A DNA stretch of 64,000 nt from Lentisphaeria bacterium (GCA_017456805.1 JAFTIQ010000019.1:4240-68239), one strand, 5' to 3'. Positions 8,800-17,155 are shown, counted from the stretch's first letter. The notes: a model not told the origin generated them from the letters alone. Made by a program: numbers and translations.

Positions 8800-10641
8800 T
8801 CATCTTGAGAAGCGGGATATCTCTTCCAGAAATTGCTGAGTCAATTCTCTGGAAGGGGGATTTTTGACCGTTTCTTCTTCCAGGGTATAATTGTAGGAAA
8901 CTCCGTTCCGGTTCATTTCATAGATCACGTTTCCGCCGTAGAGCATTGCGCGGTTGGAATAGCTGGAAAGAATCATCAGGGGGCGTTCTTCTGTTTCCCA
9001 GAGCCAGCGCCCGAAAGAATAATCAGCAACGGGGGTGGTGCATCCGGAAAGCTGCATCAGAGTCGGAACCACATCTACATGATAGGTCCGGTGGTCAAAT
9101 GTTCCCTTCTGAATGGGGCCTCCGGCAAGGATCAGGGGCACATGCAGCTGATATCTGGAGAATTTACTGTTATGTCCCCAGACGTTGTTCCCGGCTTCGT
9201 TGCACTCGTTTCCGTGGTCTGATGTGATGACAAAAATCGTATTTTCCCAATCATACTCTTTTTTCAGGAATTCGATCATATCTTCCAATTGGCGGTCAAT
9301 GAAAGCGGACGCGTTCCGGATCAGATTGTAAACCTGTTCCCGCTGTGCCCTGTCATCCTGACGCAGAGTCAGATAGTTCATGGTGTTATAGGCATTTTTG
9401 AACGGAACTTCAAAATCTTCCGGAACGATATAGCCGTGAAGGGAATCGTACATCAGGACAGAGAACGTCGGTTTTGATTTATCGCGGTTTCTGACGAACG
9501 CCTTGAAATCCCGGATCGCTTCGTAATCCCGGTCAAGTTTGGAGGCTCCTTTCCGTTTGAGGGTCATGCCTTTGACATTGGCAAAGATCGTGCGGTCGAA
9601 TTCCGGATTCGTAAGAGCCGCGGAGAAGAAGATCCCCGTCTGATAATCCCGTTCGAGATAACTGTCGACCAGAACACTGCCCCGCATTGCGGAAAGTGAT
9701 TGACTCCAATAGGTTCCGTGTATGCCGGAGAAGAGGGCGAACATTCCGGTCCGGGTACAGTTTCCGTTGCTGTAATGATTCCTGAAATATGCGCCTTCCC
9801 GGGCAAATTTGCTGAGATAAGGCATCACTTCCGGAGTGACCATATCGCCGCGCAGAGCATCCACGATCAGGAAGACGACGTTATATTTCGGCGCATCTTC
9901 TTTGAATTGGATCTGACTCAAGGGATAATGGAAGGTTCCGGAGTTTCTGTTCATATCGAACCGTTCTGCCTGTTTAAAACCCATTTTCGTGAGCAGCCGT
10001 TTGGCAGATAATCCGAAATTCCCCGGGAAAATCTGATTCCGTTCCATAATTGCCAGATCTCCGGTGAACGTGGCAACTGCATGCCATCCGTGATAGACGA
10101 TCGTCCCGGTGAAAAACAGGATCAAAGCTGTAACGGAAAGTTTCGTCCAGATCGGCTTTGTCATTTTTTCTGCCAGATACATGAGCCCGCAGATCGCGGC
10201 AATGATGACCAGAAATCCTGCGGCAGCCATCAGGAACATGCCCCAGGAGAAGGGGATCAGTTCCAAGCCGGCATCCGAGAAAAACAGCGCAAGCATCGCT
10301 GAATCAATATGAAACTTGTATTGACTGAAGACGATCGCATCGATACAAAGGTATGTAGTGCAGAGGATCCCCAGAACGATTCCGACAGAGCGCATTGCGT
10401 TTTTGTGGAAGCACGCTCCGATCGCTGTGACAATTGTCAGCAGGAGTGCCAGACATCCCGGCAATCCGAGAAACAGGATCACGGTGAACAATTCTCCGGC
10501 AAATGTGATTTCTGAGATATATGCCAGACTGCGGTACCAGATCCCGATAAGTGCAAACACAAGAAAGTTCAGGACTCCGAAACGGATTGAGGAAAGGAAC
10601 AAATCCTTCCTTTTACTGAAAAATTCTCTCAGTTTTTTCAT
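8800..10641 (-). CDS. YejM-like inner-membrane sulfatase/phosphoethanolamine-transferase fold protein
   Basis: A 613-residue integral membrane enzyme. Four to five hydrophobic helices occupy about residues 15-200, followed by a sulfatase-fold periplasmic domain. That domain starts VVFLIVDALRGD (metal-binding Asp). It continues with NGNCTRTGMFALFSG, where Thr replaces the Cys/Ser converted to formylglycine in true sulfatases, and ITSDHGNE (metal-binding Asp/His). This matches the YejM/PbgA and lipoteichoic-acid-synthase branch, so envelope lipid or polymer modification is more likely than sulfate ester hydrolysis. The start at 10641 is preferred because AAAGGC precedes it; an earlier ATG at 10701 lies in the promoter. 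It is unrelated in function to the esterase operon it converges with. Confidence 0.82.
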   Translation of the reverse strand: MKKLREFFSKRKDLFLSSIRFGVLNFLVFALIGIWYRSLAYISEITFAGELFTVILFLGLPGCLALLLTIVTAIGACFHKNAMRSVGIVLGILCTTYLCIDAIVFSQYKFHIDSAMLALFFSDAGLELIPFSWGMFLMAAAGFLVIIAAICGLMYLAEKMTKPIWTKLSVTALILFFTGTIVYHGWHAVATFTGDLAIMERNQIFPGNFGLSAKRLLTKMGFKQAERFDMNRNSGTFHYPLSQIQFKEDAPKYNVVFLIVDALRGDMVTPEVMPYLSKFAREGAYFRNHYSNGNCTRTGMFALFSGIHGTYWSQSLSAMRGSVLVDSYLERDYQTGIFFSAALTNPEFDRTIFANVKGMTLKRKGASKLDRDYEAIRDFKAFVRNRDKSKPTFSVLMYDSLHGYIVPEDFEVPFKNAYNTMNYLTLRQDDRAQREQVYNLIRNASAFIDRQLEDMIEFLKKEYDWENTIFVITSDHGNECNEAGNNVWGHNSKFSRYQLHVPLILAGGPIQKGTFDHRTYHVDVVPTLMQLSGCTTPVADYSFGRWLWETEERPLMILSSYSNRAMLYGGNVIYEMNRNGVSYNYTLEEETVKNPPSRELTQQFLEEISRFSR

Positions 10642-10691
10642 AATGATATTCTGCCTTTCAGTTCCATTTAAAAACAAAAATTCCCGGATAT

Positions 10692-10719
10692 AATATAGCA
10701 TAACAGACTGTTATTTCAA
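10692..10719 (-). promoter_or_regulatory. Promoter of the YejM-like gene
   Basis: Minus-strand TTGAAA (10714-10719), 16-bp spacer, TATATT (10692-10697), about 50 bp upstream of the start at 10641. The remaining bases to 10862 are A+T-rich, and I see nothing else convincing in them. Confidence 0.65.
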
Positions 10720-10862
10720 TAATAAGTAGTTTTTTTAGAATGAAAAATAGAATCAGTGCGGATGAAATTGTGAACCTTGGCTTTCTTTTGCTATATCTGA
10801 TAATTTTGTTATCTCAAAAAACGGTATATATATCGAATATTATTTATTTGAAACAATACAAC

Positions 10863-10891
10863 TTGACTTTTTGTGAGCTTAGATGTATATT
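10863..10891 (+). promoter_or_regulatory. Promoter of the caspase/FGE gene
   Basis: TTGACT at 10863-10868, 17-bp spacer, TATATT at 10886-10891. It lies 32 bp upstream of the ATG at 10924, which has GAGG in front. The gene therefore appears to be transcribed alone. Confidence 0.65.
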
Positions 10892-10923
10892 AAATTTCGA
10901 TTTGAAACTTATGAGGCAAGAAA

Positions 10924-12945
10924 ATGAAACGTATCGGTTTATTTGTTGGTATTGACAAATATCAAAATGGTATATCGCAACTTCATTGCGCGGTAAATGA
11001 TGCAACGCAGTTGAGTTATTCTTTTGTAAGAACTGGGTTTCAGGTGGAATCTATCTACAATGATCAATGTGATAATAATACAATCATCAAAAAGATCAGG
11101 GCCTTAGTAAAAGACTTGGGAAAAAACGATATTTTCGTTTTTTATTTTTCGGGACATGGACGGGAATATAACGGATTACATTATTTGGCTTGTATTAACA
11201 GTTGCCCTGAAGCAGAAAATTATGACATAGATTCTATTTCTATCGCTAGGTTGGTTTCTTTAACAAATATTCCTGGGTTGAAACGTTTTTTTATTCTTGA
11301 TTGTTGTAGAAGTAATATTTTAGCTACGAGGGATAACATTTATAAATGTCAAAATACTCGAGATATAGCACTTAGTGCTGTAGTGTTACAAAACAAAAAT
11401 CCAGAAATTATTCCTCCTTTGATTTTGAATTCGTGTAGTACAGGACAACAGTCTTTTGAGAATTTAAAAGAAAATCATGGCTATTTTACTAAAACTTTAA
11501 TTTCTGTAATAGAAAATAAGAAGATTAATTCTTTTCGGAAATTCGCAAACAGTTTAGATGTTGTTGGTACTCCAAGAATTCAGACTGTTTCTTGGAATGG
11601 AAATTTAAAACTTTGGGATGATGTTCCTTTACTGGACCATTGGAAAAAACAGGAACTTTCTGTGGAAGCAGAAAAATATTTGTTCAAAGAAAAAAATAAG
11701 AAAATAGAAAGGTTCTTGGTTCAAGGGAAAATAGAGATTTCCTCTCAAATTAAAAAAGAAATAAAAGAATATTTTAATGCGTCGAAAGTAGCTGAGTCAA
11801 AGGATGATTATGCTGCCGCGTTAGACTTATTAAATAAGGCTTTATTTATTTTAGATACTGAAAAGACGCGTTTGGCTGCAGAAAAAAGACGGCAAAAAAA
11901 TGCAGAAAAGCGTTTGGTTGCAGAAAAAGAGCGACAGGATGCAGAAAAGCGTTTGGCTGCAGAAAAAGAGCGACAGGATGCAGAAAAGCGTTTGGCTGCA
12001 GAAAAAGAGCGACAGGAAAAAAGACGGCAAAAAAATGCAGAAAAGCGTTTGGCTGTAGAAAAAGAGCGACAGGATGCAGAAAAGCGTTTGGCTGTAGAAA
12101 AAAGACGGATAGAAAATGAGATTCGTCAGGAGTTAGAAAGAAAAATTTTATTTTCTGTTGGAAAGATTCTTTTGAAAGATGGAGTCATCCTAGAAATGGT
12201 TCAAATCCCCCCGGGAACCTTCATGATGGGAAGCAGAGCCAATTCTTATGAAGAAAATTCTTGGAGTTGGCTTATAGGGGAAAAAGTCATTGAAGGAGAA
12301 TTTGGACGGTCAGAAGATGAAGCTCAACATGAAGTAACCATTGGAAAAACTTTTTGGATCGGAAAATTTCCAGTCACCCAGAACGAATATGAAGCTGTTA
12401 TTGGGGAAAATCCATCCAGTTTTAAGAATGGGGATTATCCTGTTGAACATGTGAATTGGTCTGATGCAAAAGCTTTTTGTCAAAAACTGAATAGAACTTA
12501 CAAAAAATATCTTCCGGTAGATTATCAATTTGATTTGCCGACAGAAGCCCAATGGGAATATGCCTGCAGGGCCGGAACTTCAACAGCTTTGAATAACGGA
12601 ACAAATTTAATTTCTGATATTTGCCCAAATTTGCATAAAGTTGGGTGGTATAGAAATAATTCTAATAATACACCTCATCCTGTTGGACAAAAAAATGCGA
12701 ATTTTTGGGGATTGTATGATATGCATGGAAATATTTGGGAATGGTGTCGTGACTGGTATGGAAAATATCCTTTGCAAAAAGTTATAGATCCTACAGGACC
12801 AGCTGTTGGTGCGGCTAAGATAATACGGGGTGGCTGTTGGTTTAATTTGGCAAAAGATTGTCGCTCGGCAAACCGGATTGGAATTAATCCGACTTATAGA
12901 AATAGATATATGGGATTCCGTATTGCTTTAGTACCTGTTGAGTAA
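10924..12945 (+). CDS. Caspase-like protease / coiled coil / FGE-sulfatase-domain fusion
   Basis: A 673-residue three-part protein without signal peptide or membrane helix. Residues 1-230 form a peptidase C14 (caspase/metacaspase-like) domain: FYFSGHG supplies catalytic His78 and FFILDCCRS supplies catalytic Cys128. Residues about 230-410 are a charged coiled coil built of near-identical AEKRLAAEKERQD units. Residues about 420-673 are an FGE-sulfatase domain (MVQIPPGTFMMGS, LPTEAQWEYACRAG, HGNIWEWCRDW, RGGCW, MGFRIAL), a C-type-lectin-like fold. The gene is visibly A+T-richer than its neighbours and uses AAA, GAA, TTA and ATT codons freely, which suggests horizontal acquisition. In known bacteria such fusions are presumed signalling or cell-death proteases, and related FGE domains are often variable targets of diversity-generating retroelements. 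The activating signal and the substrate are unknown. Confidence 0.9.
   Translation: MKRIGLFVGIDKYQNGISQLHCAVNDATQLSYSFVRTGFQVESIYNDQCDNNTIIKKIRALVKDLGKNDIFVFYFSGHGREYNGLHYLACINSCPEAENYDIDSISIARLVSLTNIPGLKRFFILDCCRSNILATRDNIYKCQNTRDIALSAVVLQNKNPEIIPPLILNSCSTGQQSFENLKENHGYFTKTLISVIENKKINSFRKFANSLDVVGTPRIQTVSWNGNLKLWDDVPLLDHWKKQELSVEAEKYLFKEKNKKIERFLVQGKIEISSQIKKEIKEYFNASKVAESKDDYAAALDLLNKALFILDTEKTRLAAEKRRQKNAEKRLVAEKERQDAEKRLAAEKERQDAEKRLAAEKERQEKRRQKNAEKRLAVEKERQDAEKRLAVEKRRIENEIRQELERKILFSVGKILLKDGVILEMVQIPPGTFMMGSRANSYEENSWSWLIGEKVIEGEFGRSEDEAQHEVTIGKTFWIGKFPVTQNEYEAVIGENPSSFKNGDYPVEHVNWSDAKAFCQKLNRTYKKYLPVDYQFDLPTEAQWEYACRAGTSTALNNGTNLISDICPNLHKVGWYRNNSNNTPHPVGQKNANFWGLYDMHGNIWEWCRDWYGKYPLQKVIDPTGPAVGAAKIIRGGCWFNLAKDCRSANRIGINPTYRNRYMGFRIALVPVE
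11902..12108 (+). repeat. Tandem 39-nt coding repeats in the caspase/FGE coiled coil
   Basis: Five nearly identical 39-nt units encode A-E-K-R-L-(A/V)-(A/V)-E-K-E-R-Q-D. Units start at 11902, 11941, 11980, 12037 and 12076. A short KRRQKN spacer interrupts the array after the third unit, and a matching KRRQKN segment precedes the first. The unit is an exact multiple of three, so loss or gain of units would keep the frame while changing the length of the coiled coil. Confidence 0.9.
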
Positions 12946-12962
12946 ATGAGAGCTCAACAGGT
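12933..12962 (+). terminator. Perfect 10-bp hairpin overlapping the caspase/FGE stop codon
   Basis: ACCTGTTGAG (12933-12942) pairs perfectly with CTCAACAGGT (12953-12962) around a 10-nt loop that contains the stop codon. The sequence after it has a weak T tract (CTTTTTAC at 12970-12976) rather than an immediate one. The simplest reading is a transcription terminator between two convergent genes. A hairpin just 3' of an FGE C-terminus is also the layout of retroelement target sites, discussed in the findings. Confidence 0.6.
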
Positions 12963-12974
12963 TTGGTCAGCTTT

Positions 12975-13679
12975 TTACTCAGCAAAGAGATCCACGGGGA
13001 TCCCGTGTTTGTTATAACCGGCTTCCAGAGATTTGAACCGGATAATGGTTTTCCAGCCGGGACCGGAGATGGAAAGTTCATCAACGACCCAGAGATCTTC
13101 CACTTTTTTCAACCCGTTGACATCCAATGTCCGGAAGGGCTTGTTGGTGTTCCAATCCAGCCATTCCACACGGATTGGGAAAATATACGCTGCGCTGGCA
13201 TAGACTTTTACCCGGTTTTTTTCTTTTGCGGATTCAAAGATCAGAACCCGGCATTCCTGCATCCGGATGGTCTCTCTTGCTTCTTCCTTTTTGAAATCCC
13301 AGTAGATAAAGTTCATGACCAGATCAGAGGGAAGAATCCCCACATCCTTCAGGGTGGATTTTCCATTGGTCTCCACGGAAGAGGAATAAGGGGGGATCCG
13401 GGATTGAGTCAGCTGGCAGAACTCTTTTTCCCGGAAGATCAGCTGTCCGGTTACAGATTTGGAACTGAACAGAGTCCGGAAGGAGATGGGAGCTTCGATG
13501 GGATCTGTCCCCCGGCGGCGGTGGGAAACCGTCCCGGTCAATCTGCCCCAGGTATCTCCCGTAGCAGGAGAACGGAGGGCTTTTACAAATTGTTCCGCAG
13601 GGATTTCTCTTTCCTCTTCTGCCAGGAGGGCGGTTCCTGCTGTAAACAGGAATAACAGGAGACTCATGATTTTCCGCAT
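12975..13679 (-). CDS. LolA-like outer-membrane lipoprotein-sorting family protein
   Basis: A 234-residue exported protein: signal peptide (about residues 1-20, ending TALLAE), then an all-beta fold with a C-terminal WKTIIRFKSLEAGYNKHGIPVDLF segment. This fits the LolA/LolB-like superfamily seen in many outer-membrane lipoprotein-sorting proteins. The start at 13679 gives a normal signal peptide and has AAAAGGA upstream; a GTG at 13700 would overlap lon. It lies 1 bp downstream of lon on the same strand and is presumably cotranscribed with it. Assignment rests on fold pattern and length, not on a diagnostic motif. Confidence 0.6.
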   Translation of the reverse strand: MRKIMSLLLFLFTAGTALLAEEEREIPAEQFVKALRSPATGDTWGRLTGTVSHRRRGTDPIEAPISFRTLFSSKSVTGQLIFREKEFCQLTQSRIPPYSSSVETNGKSTLKDVGILPSDLVMNFIYWDFKKEEARETIRMQECRVLIFESAKEKNRVKVYASAAYIFPIRVEWLDWNTNKPFRTLDVNGLKKVEDLWVVDELSISGPGWKTIIRFKSLEAGYNKHGIPVDLFAE

Positions 13680-13680
13680 A

Positions 13681-16122
13681 TTATTTTTTCCTTTTCGCAC
13701 TGATTTTCTTGGGTTTCAGCTTCGGAACAGCGATCTTCCATGCTTCCTGAGCCGTTTTGACGTAATGGAACTTGATTTTTTTCTTGACTTCATCGGGGAT
13801 CTTTTCCGTATCTTTCCGGTTTTCCTCCGGCAGAATGATATCGGTGACTCCTGCGCAGAGGGCTCCGATGGATTTTTCTTTGACTCCGCCAATCGCCGTG
13901 ATCGCTCCGCGCAAAGTGATTTCTCCTGTCATGGCAACCTTGTTTTCCACCGGGGTGTTGGTCAGCAGCGAGATCAATGCAGTGGAAAGCGTTACACCTG
14001 CGGAGGGACCGTCTTTCGGTGTAGCTCCGTCAGGGACATGAATATGGAAATCGTTTTTCGTAAAGGTGTCATCGGGGATCCCGTACTCATGTGCTTTGCT
14101 CCGGATATAGGAGAAAGCGGCGAGGGCACTTTCTTTCATGACATTGCCCAGGGAACCGGTGAGTTTCAATTCTCCTTTTCCGCCGGGGATCTGAAGCGCT
14201 TCGATCTGCAGAATGGTTCCTCCGACACTTGTCCAAGCCATGCCGACAGCGGTTCCGATTTCCGGAGAAGCAGGGATTTCATCATTCAGGTACCTGGGGG
14301 CACCCAATGCTTTTTTCACCGTTGCGGGGGTGATCACAGAATCTTTTTTCGGATCAAATTTATTTTCCACGACCTTTCGGGCGGTTTTCCGGAGGACTGC
14401 TCCGATGGTTCGTTCCAGAGTCCGGACCCCCGCCTCACGGGTATAGAGGGAAATAATATCTTTTGCCGCATCATCTGTCACGCGGATCATTTTATCTTCC
14501 AATCCGTTTTCTGTGATCTGACGGGGAATCAGATACTGTTCCGCGATTTTCTGTTTTTCCAACGGAGTATATCCGGGAAGTGTGATGATATCCATCCGGT
14601 CGAGCAGGGGCGCCGGGATGGTTTCCAGCAGGTTGGCAGTCGCGATGAACATGACGTTTTCCAGATTGTAATCCAGCTCCAGGAAATTGTCGTGGAATGC
14701 AAAATTCTGCTGCGGATCGAGAACTTCCAGCAATGCGGAAGCCGGATCTCCCCGGAAATCATTTCCGATTTTATCGATTTCATCCAGCATGAAGACCGGA
14801 TTGGAGCTTCCGGCTTTCTTCAACCCCTGAAGGATCCGTCCGGGCAATGCGCCGATATAGGTTCTGCGGTGTCCGCGGATCTCCGCTTCGTCCTTGATCC
14901 CACCCAGAGACATGCGGACAAACTTTCTGCCCATGGCATCCGCGATGGATTTTCCGAGAGAAGTTTTTCCGACTCCCGGCGGGCCGGAGAAGCAGAGGAT
15001 CGGTGCTTTTTTATCTTTTTTCAGCTGCAGGACCGAGAGGAATTCAAGGATCCGCTCCTTGACATCTTTCAAGCCGTAATGATCCCGTTCGAGGATCTCC
15101 GCAGCATCATGAATATCCAGCCGGTCCTCGGTCATGTTGTTCCAGGGGAGATTGAGGATCCAGTCGATATAATTATAAGAGACTGTATAATCGGGAGCGG
15201 AGGGCGGAATGGATTCGATTCTGTCCAGTTCCTTTTTTACAGTTTGAATGACCTGTTCGGGAGCGTTGAGATTGTTGAGGCGTTTCCGCAATTCTGCCAG
15301 ATCGGGGTTTCTGGTTTCTTCGCCCAATTCTTCTTTGATGGTGCGGAGCTGTTCTCTCAGGAAGAATTCCCGCTGGGATTTGCTCATTGCATTGTGAACC
15401 TGAGTCTGGATTTCAGAACCGAGCTTCAGGACTTCCACTTCCCGGTTCAGGAGAATGGTCAGGAGCTGAAGGCGTTCCTGCAGTTTCGGAAGAGTCAGGA
15501 TCGCAAGTTTTTCCGCATAACTGATATTCAGGGCATCGGTGATGAGATCTGTAATGCGGGTGTTGTTGTTCATGTTGAGGATCGCAATTTTCAGATCTTC
15601 CGGATAATTCGGCGAGAAGGAAATGACTTCCTGGAACTGCTTGATTGCGTTCCGGACCATTGCCTGAATCTCAATTTCATTTTCCGTTTCTTCTTTCAGC
15701 TGCCGGAAGCTGGCAAGATGCGTTTCTCCATTGTAGGAACTTGCTTTGATCCGGCAGAGTCCGCGGACAAGGACCCGCACCGTATTATCCGGGAACCGGA
15801 GCATCTTGACGATTCTGCCGAGGGTTCCCACGGACAGAACTTTTTTCTCTTCGATGACAAGGGTTTTCATCTTGAGGTTCAATCCGGCGACCTCCACAGG
15901 ATCCTGAGGAAATTCCGGAAAAAGTGCGATCAGACGGTCTCCATCCGCAACTTTCTGGATCAGTTCAATGGATTCTTCCCCGTCAATGACAAGGGGAGTC
16001 AGGGCATAAGGAAAAACCAGGACTCCAGAGAGCGCGATCGCCGGAACAGACATGCGTTCCGGAAGAGCACTCAAGCTTTCCTGATCAGAAATGGTTTGAC
16101 GCTTTATCTTTTTTTCAGCCAT
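13681..16122 (-). CDS. lon: ATP-dependent Lon protease
   Basis: Cytosolic AAA+ serine protease that degrades misfolded and regulatory proteins; 813 residues, normal length for LonA. The N-terminal substrate domain begins PAIALSGVLVFPYALTPLVI. The Walker A motif GPPGVGKTS is at about 376-384 and Walker B FMLDEIDK about 60 residues later. The protease domain has the catalytic Ser in DGPSAGVT (about 705) and the catalytic Lys in GGVKEKS (about 745). The C-terminus is lysine-rich. AGGAG precedes the ATG at 16122. A long open frame runs antisense across this gene (13459-16302), but only lon has family motifs. Confidence 0.97.
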   Translation of the reverse strand: MAEKKIKRQTISDQESLSALPERMSVPAIALSGVLVFPYALTPLVIDGEESIELIQKVADGDRLIALFPEFPQDPVEVAGLNLKMKTLVIEEKKVLSVGTLGRIVKMLRFPDNTVRVLVRGLCRIKASSYNGETHLASFRQLKEETENEIEIQAMVRNAIKQFQEVISFSPNYPEDLKIAILNMNNNTRITDLITDALNISYAEKLAILTLPKLQERLQLLTILLNREVEVLKLGSEIQTQVHNAMSKSQREFFLREQLRTIKEELGEETRNPDLAELRKRLNNLNAPEQVIQTVKKELDRIESIPPSAPDYTVSYNYIDWILNLPWNNMTEDRLDIHDAAEILERDHYGLKDVKERILEFLSVLQLKKDKKAPILCFSGPPGVGKTSLGKSIADAMGRKFVRMSLGGIKDEAEIRGHRRTYIGALPGRILQGLKKAGSSNPVFMLDEIDKIGNDFRGDPASALLEVLDPQQNFAFHDNFLELDYNLENVMFIATANLLETIPAPLLDRMDIITLPGYTPLEKQKIAEQYLIPRQITENGLEDKMIRVTDDAAKDIISLYTREAGVRTLERTIGAVLRKTARKVVENKFDPKKDSVITPATVKKALGAPRYLNDEIPASPEIGTAVGMAWTSVGGTILQIEALQIPGGKGELKLTGSLGNVMKESALAAFSYIRSKAHEYGIPDDTFTKNDFHIHVPDGATPKDGPSAGVTLSTALISLLTNTPVENKVAMTGEITLRGAITAIGGVKEKSIGALCAGVTDIILPEENRKDTEKIPDEVKKKIKFHYVKTAQEAWKIAVPKLKPKKISAKRKK

Positions 16123-16445
16123 ATTTCTCTCCTGAAAATAAAATATATGTTTTGTGGAACTGTACAGCCGTTTTTCATAAACGCAAGTCTTAATTCAAAC
16201 TATTTTGACATTTTTTTGCAGAAAAGGTTCTTTGCGCTGTCCGGAGAAAAATACAGACCTTCCGGAACAGGATTGCTGCCGTCACTATTTAACCCCTCTT
16301 AACTCATTCAGAAACATTCTGATATAACGCATGATAAACTTTATGACAGCAACCCTTATCCGGAAGGTCTGCATCTATGATATGTTTTTAAAATAAAAAT
16401 CTTGCAGCAGTTGACAAAAAAAATCGAAAAAAAAGGAGATTTTTT
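16123..16445. other. Intergenic region between lon and the DUF1353 gene
   Basis: This 323-bp stretch has no convincing gene. It contains the structured inverted repeat at 16254-16371 (listed separately). It also has an A/T-rich stretch just upstream of lon with a TATATT-like hexamer at 16142-16147 (minus strand) but no matching -35, and the strong AAAAGGAG Shine-Dalgarno of the next gene. Confidence 0.6.
16254..16371. other. Structured inverted repeat, possible small RNA or miniature element
   Basis: CAGACCTTCCGGA (16254-16266) is exactly complementary to TCCGGAAGGTCTG (16359-16371). Pairing continues inward with interruptions (GGATTGCTG...GTCA opposite TGAC..CAGCAACCC), giving arms of roughly 28-31 nt around a loop of about 55 nt. 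The loop holds a second small hairpin, TCAGAA-ACA-TTCTGA. It has no ORF. A structured noncoding RNA or a MITE-like remnant are both possible; nothing in the sequence decides between them. Confidence 0.45.
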
Positions 16446-16931
16446 ATGTTTTTTGCGAAAAATTCAAGTTTTGGACCCCTGAAAACCGAATTTTTGATCT
16501 GCTCCACCCCATGCAGTGGAGATTGCGAAAGGGAGGAATGTCCCAATAAAAAAATGGAAGTCAGACTTCTGGAAGAGGTTTCATTTCCGCTTTCGGAGAC
16601 GGAAACGCTTGTTGTCAATGCGGGTTTTGTGTTTGACGGAGCAAGTATTCCTCAGATCTGCTGGACAAGTATCGGGCATCCGCTGGAGCATCGTTTCATC
16701 TATGCCGCATTGCTGCACGATGCCCTCTATTCCGCTCAATGGATCCCGAGAAAAACTGCGGATCAATATTTCCAGACGTTTTTGCGGGAGTTCTCCGGCG
16801 TCGGCTGGTTCACCTCCTGGAAAATGTATACCGGAGTCCGTCTCTTCGGCGGGATCGCATGGGATGGCAAAACTCCGGAACAGATCCGGACGGCTCAATC
16901 ATTGGTTCATCTGAAAAGGATCGAAGCATGA
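16446..16931 (+). CDS. DUF1353-family protein
   Basis: A 161-residue protein. The DUF1353 signature is visible as NAGFVFDGASIPQICW at about residues 58-73, followed by HRFIYAALLHDALYS at about 82-96. This family is found mainly in phages and prophages and has no established biochemical role. An unusual segment near residues 19-32 (CSTPCSGDCEREEC) adds four cysteines. AAAAGGAG precedes the ATG. The stop overlaps the start of the next gene as ATGA, so the two are translationally coupled. No other phage genes are adjacent, so this is either a prophage remnant or a domesticated pair. Confidence 0.75.
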   Translation: MFFAKNSSFGPLKTEFLICSTPCSGDCEREECPNKKMEVRLLEEVSFPLSETETLVVNAGFVFDGASIPQICWTSIGHPLEHRFIYAALLHDALYSAQWIPRKTADQYFQTFLREFSGVGWFTSWKMYTGVRLFGGIAWDGKTPEQIRTAQSLVHLKRIEA

Positions 16932-17155
16932 CCGAACAGGAGAAAAAAGAGCTTGTTCAGCTGTTTACAGAAACGCTGGAACAGAAAGACCGCAACTGTC
17001 CGCTGGGGATTTACCGTGAGACAGCCCGGGAACTGATCGATTTTGCTTCTGCCTGGAAACAGGCACGGAAAACAGCCCTGATCACCTTGATCGGGGCTTT
17101 TATTACAGCCGTTCTTGCCGCAATCGCCGCCGGGATCAAGGCTTCCTTTTCCTGA
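16928..17155 (+). CDS. Small membrane protein, holin-like size
   Basis: A 75-residue protein: a charged N-terminal half (MTEQEKKELVQLFTETLEQKDRNC...) and one C-terminal transmembrane helix (ALITLIGAFITAVLAAIAAGI, about residues 49-69). The start overlaps the DUF1353 stop as ATGA, which fixes the start codon and indicates coupled translation. Small membrane proteins next to DUF1353 genes in phages are often annotated as holin-like, but there is no family motif here and the function is unknown. Confidence 0.65.
   Translation: MTEQEKKELVQLFTETLEQKDRNCPLGIYRETARELIDFASAWKQARKTALITLIGAFITAVLAAIAAGIKASFS

Noticed and set aside
10740..10955. 71-codon ORF with a hydrophobic stretch before the caspase/FGE gene
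   Set aside because: It contains the promoter of the caspase/FGE gene, overlaps its start and has no Shine-Dalgarno.
10924..12945. Sulfatase-maturing (formylglycine-generating) role for the FGE domain
   Set aside because: The only sulfatase-fold protein nearby has Thr at the modified position, and a cytoplasmic caspase fusion does not fit a maturation enzyme; a ligand-binding lectin-like role is more likely.
12975..13700. Longer GTG-started form of the LolA-like protein
   Set aside because: It would overlap the end of lon and put charged residues before a normal signal peptide; the ATG at 13679 is better.
13459..16302. 947-codon open frame antisense to lon
   Set aside because: It has no family motif or signal peptide, and the opposite strand encodes an unmistakable Lon protease. 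The long open antisense frame follows from the rarity of TTA, CTA and TCA codons in lon.
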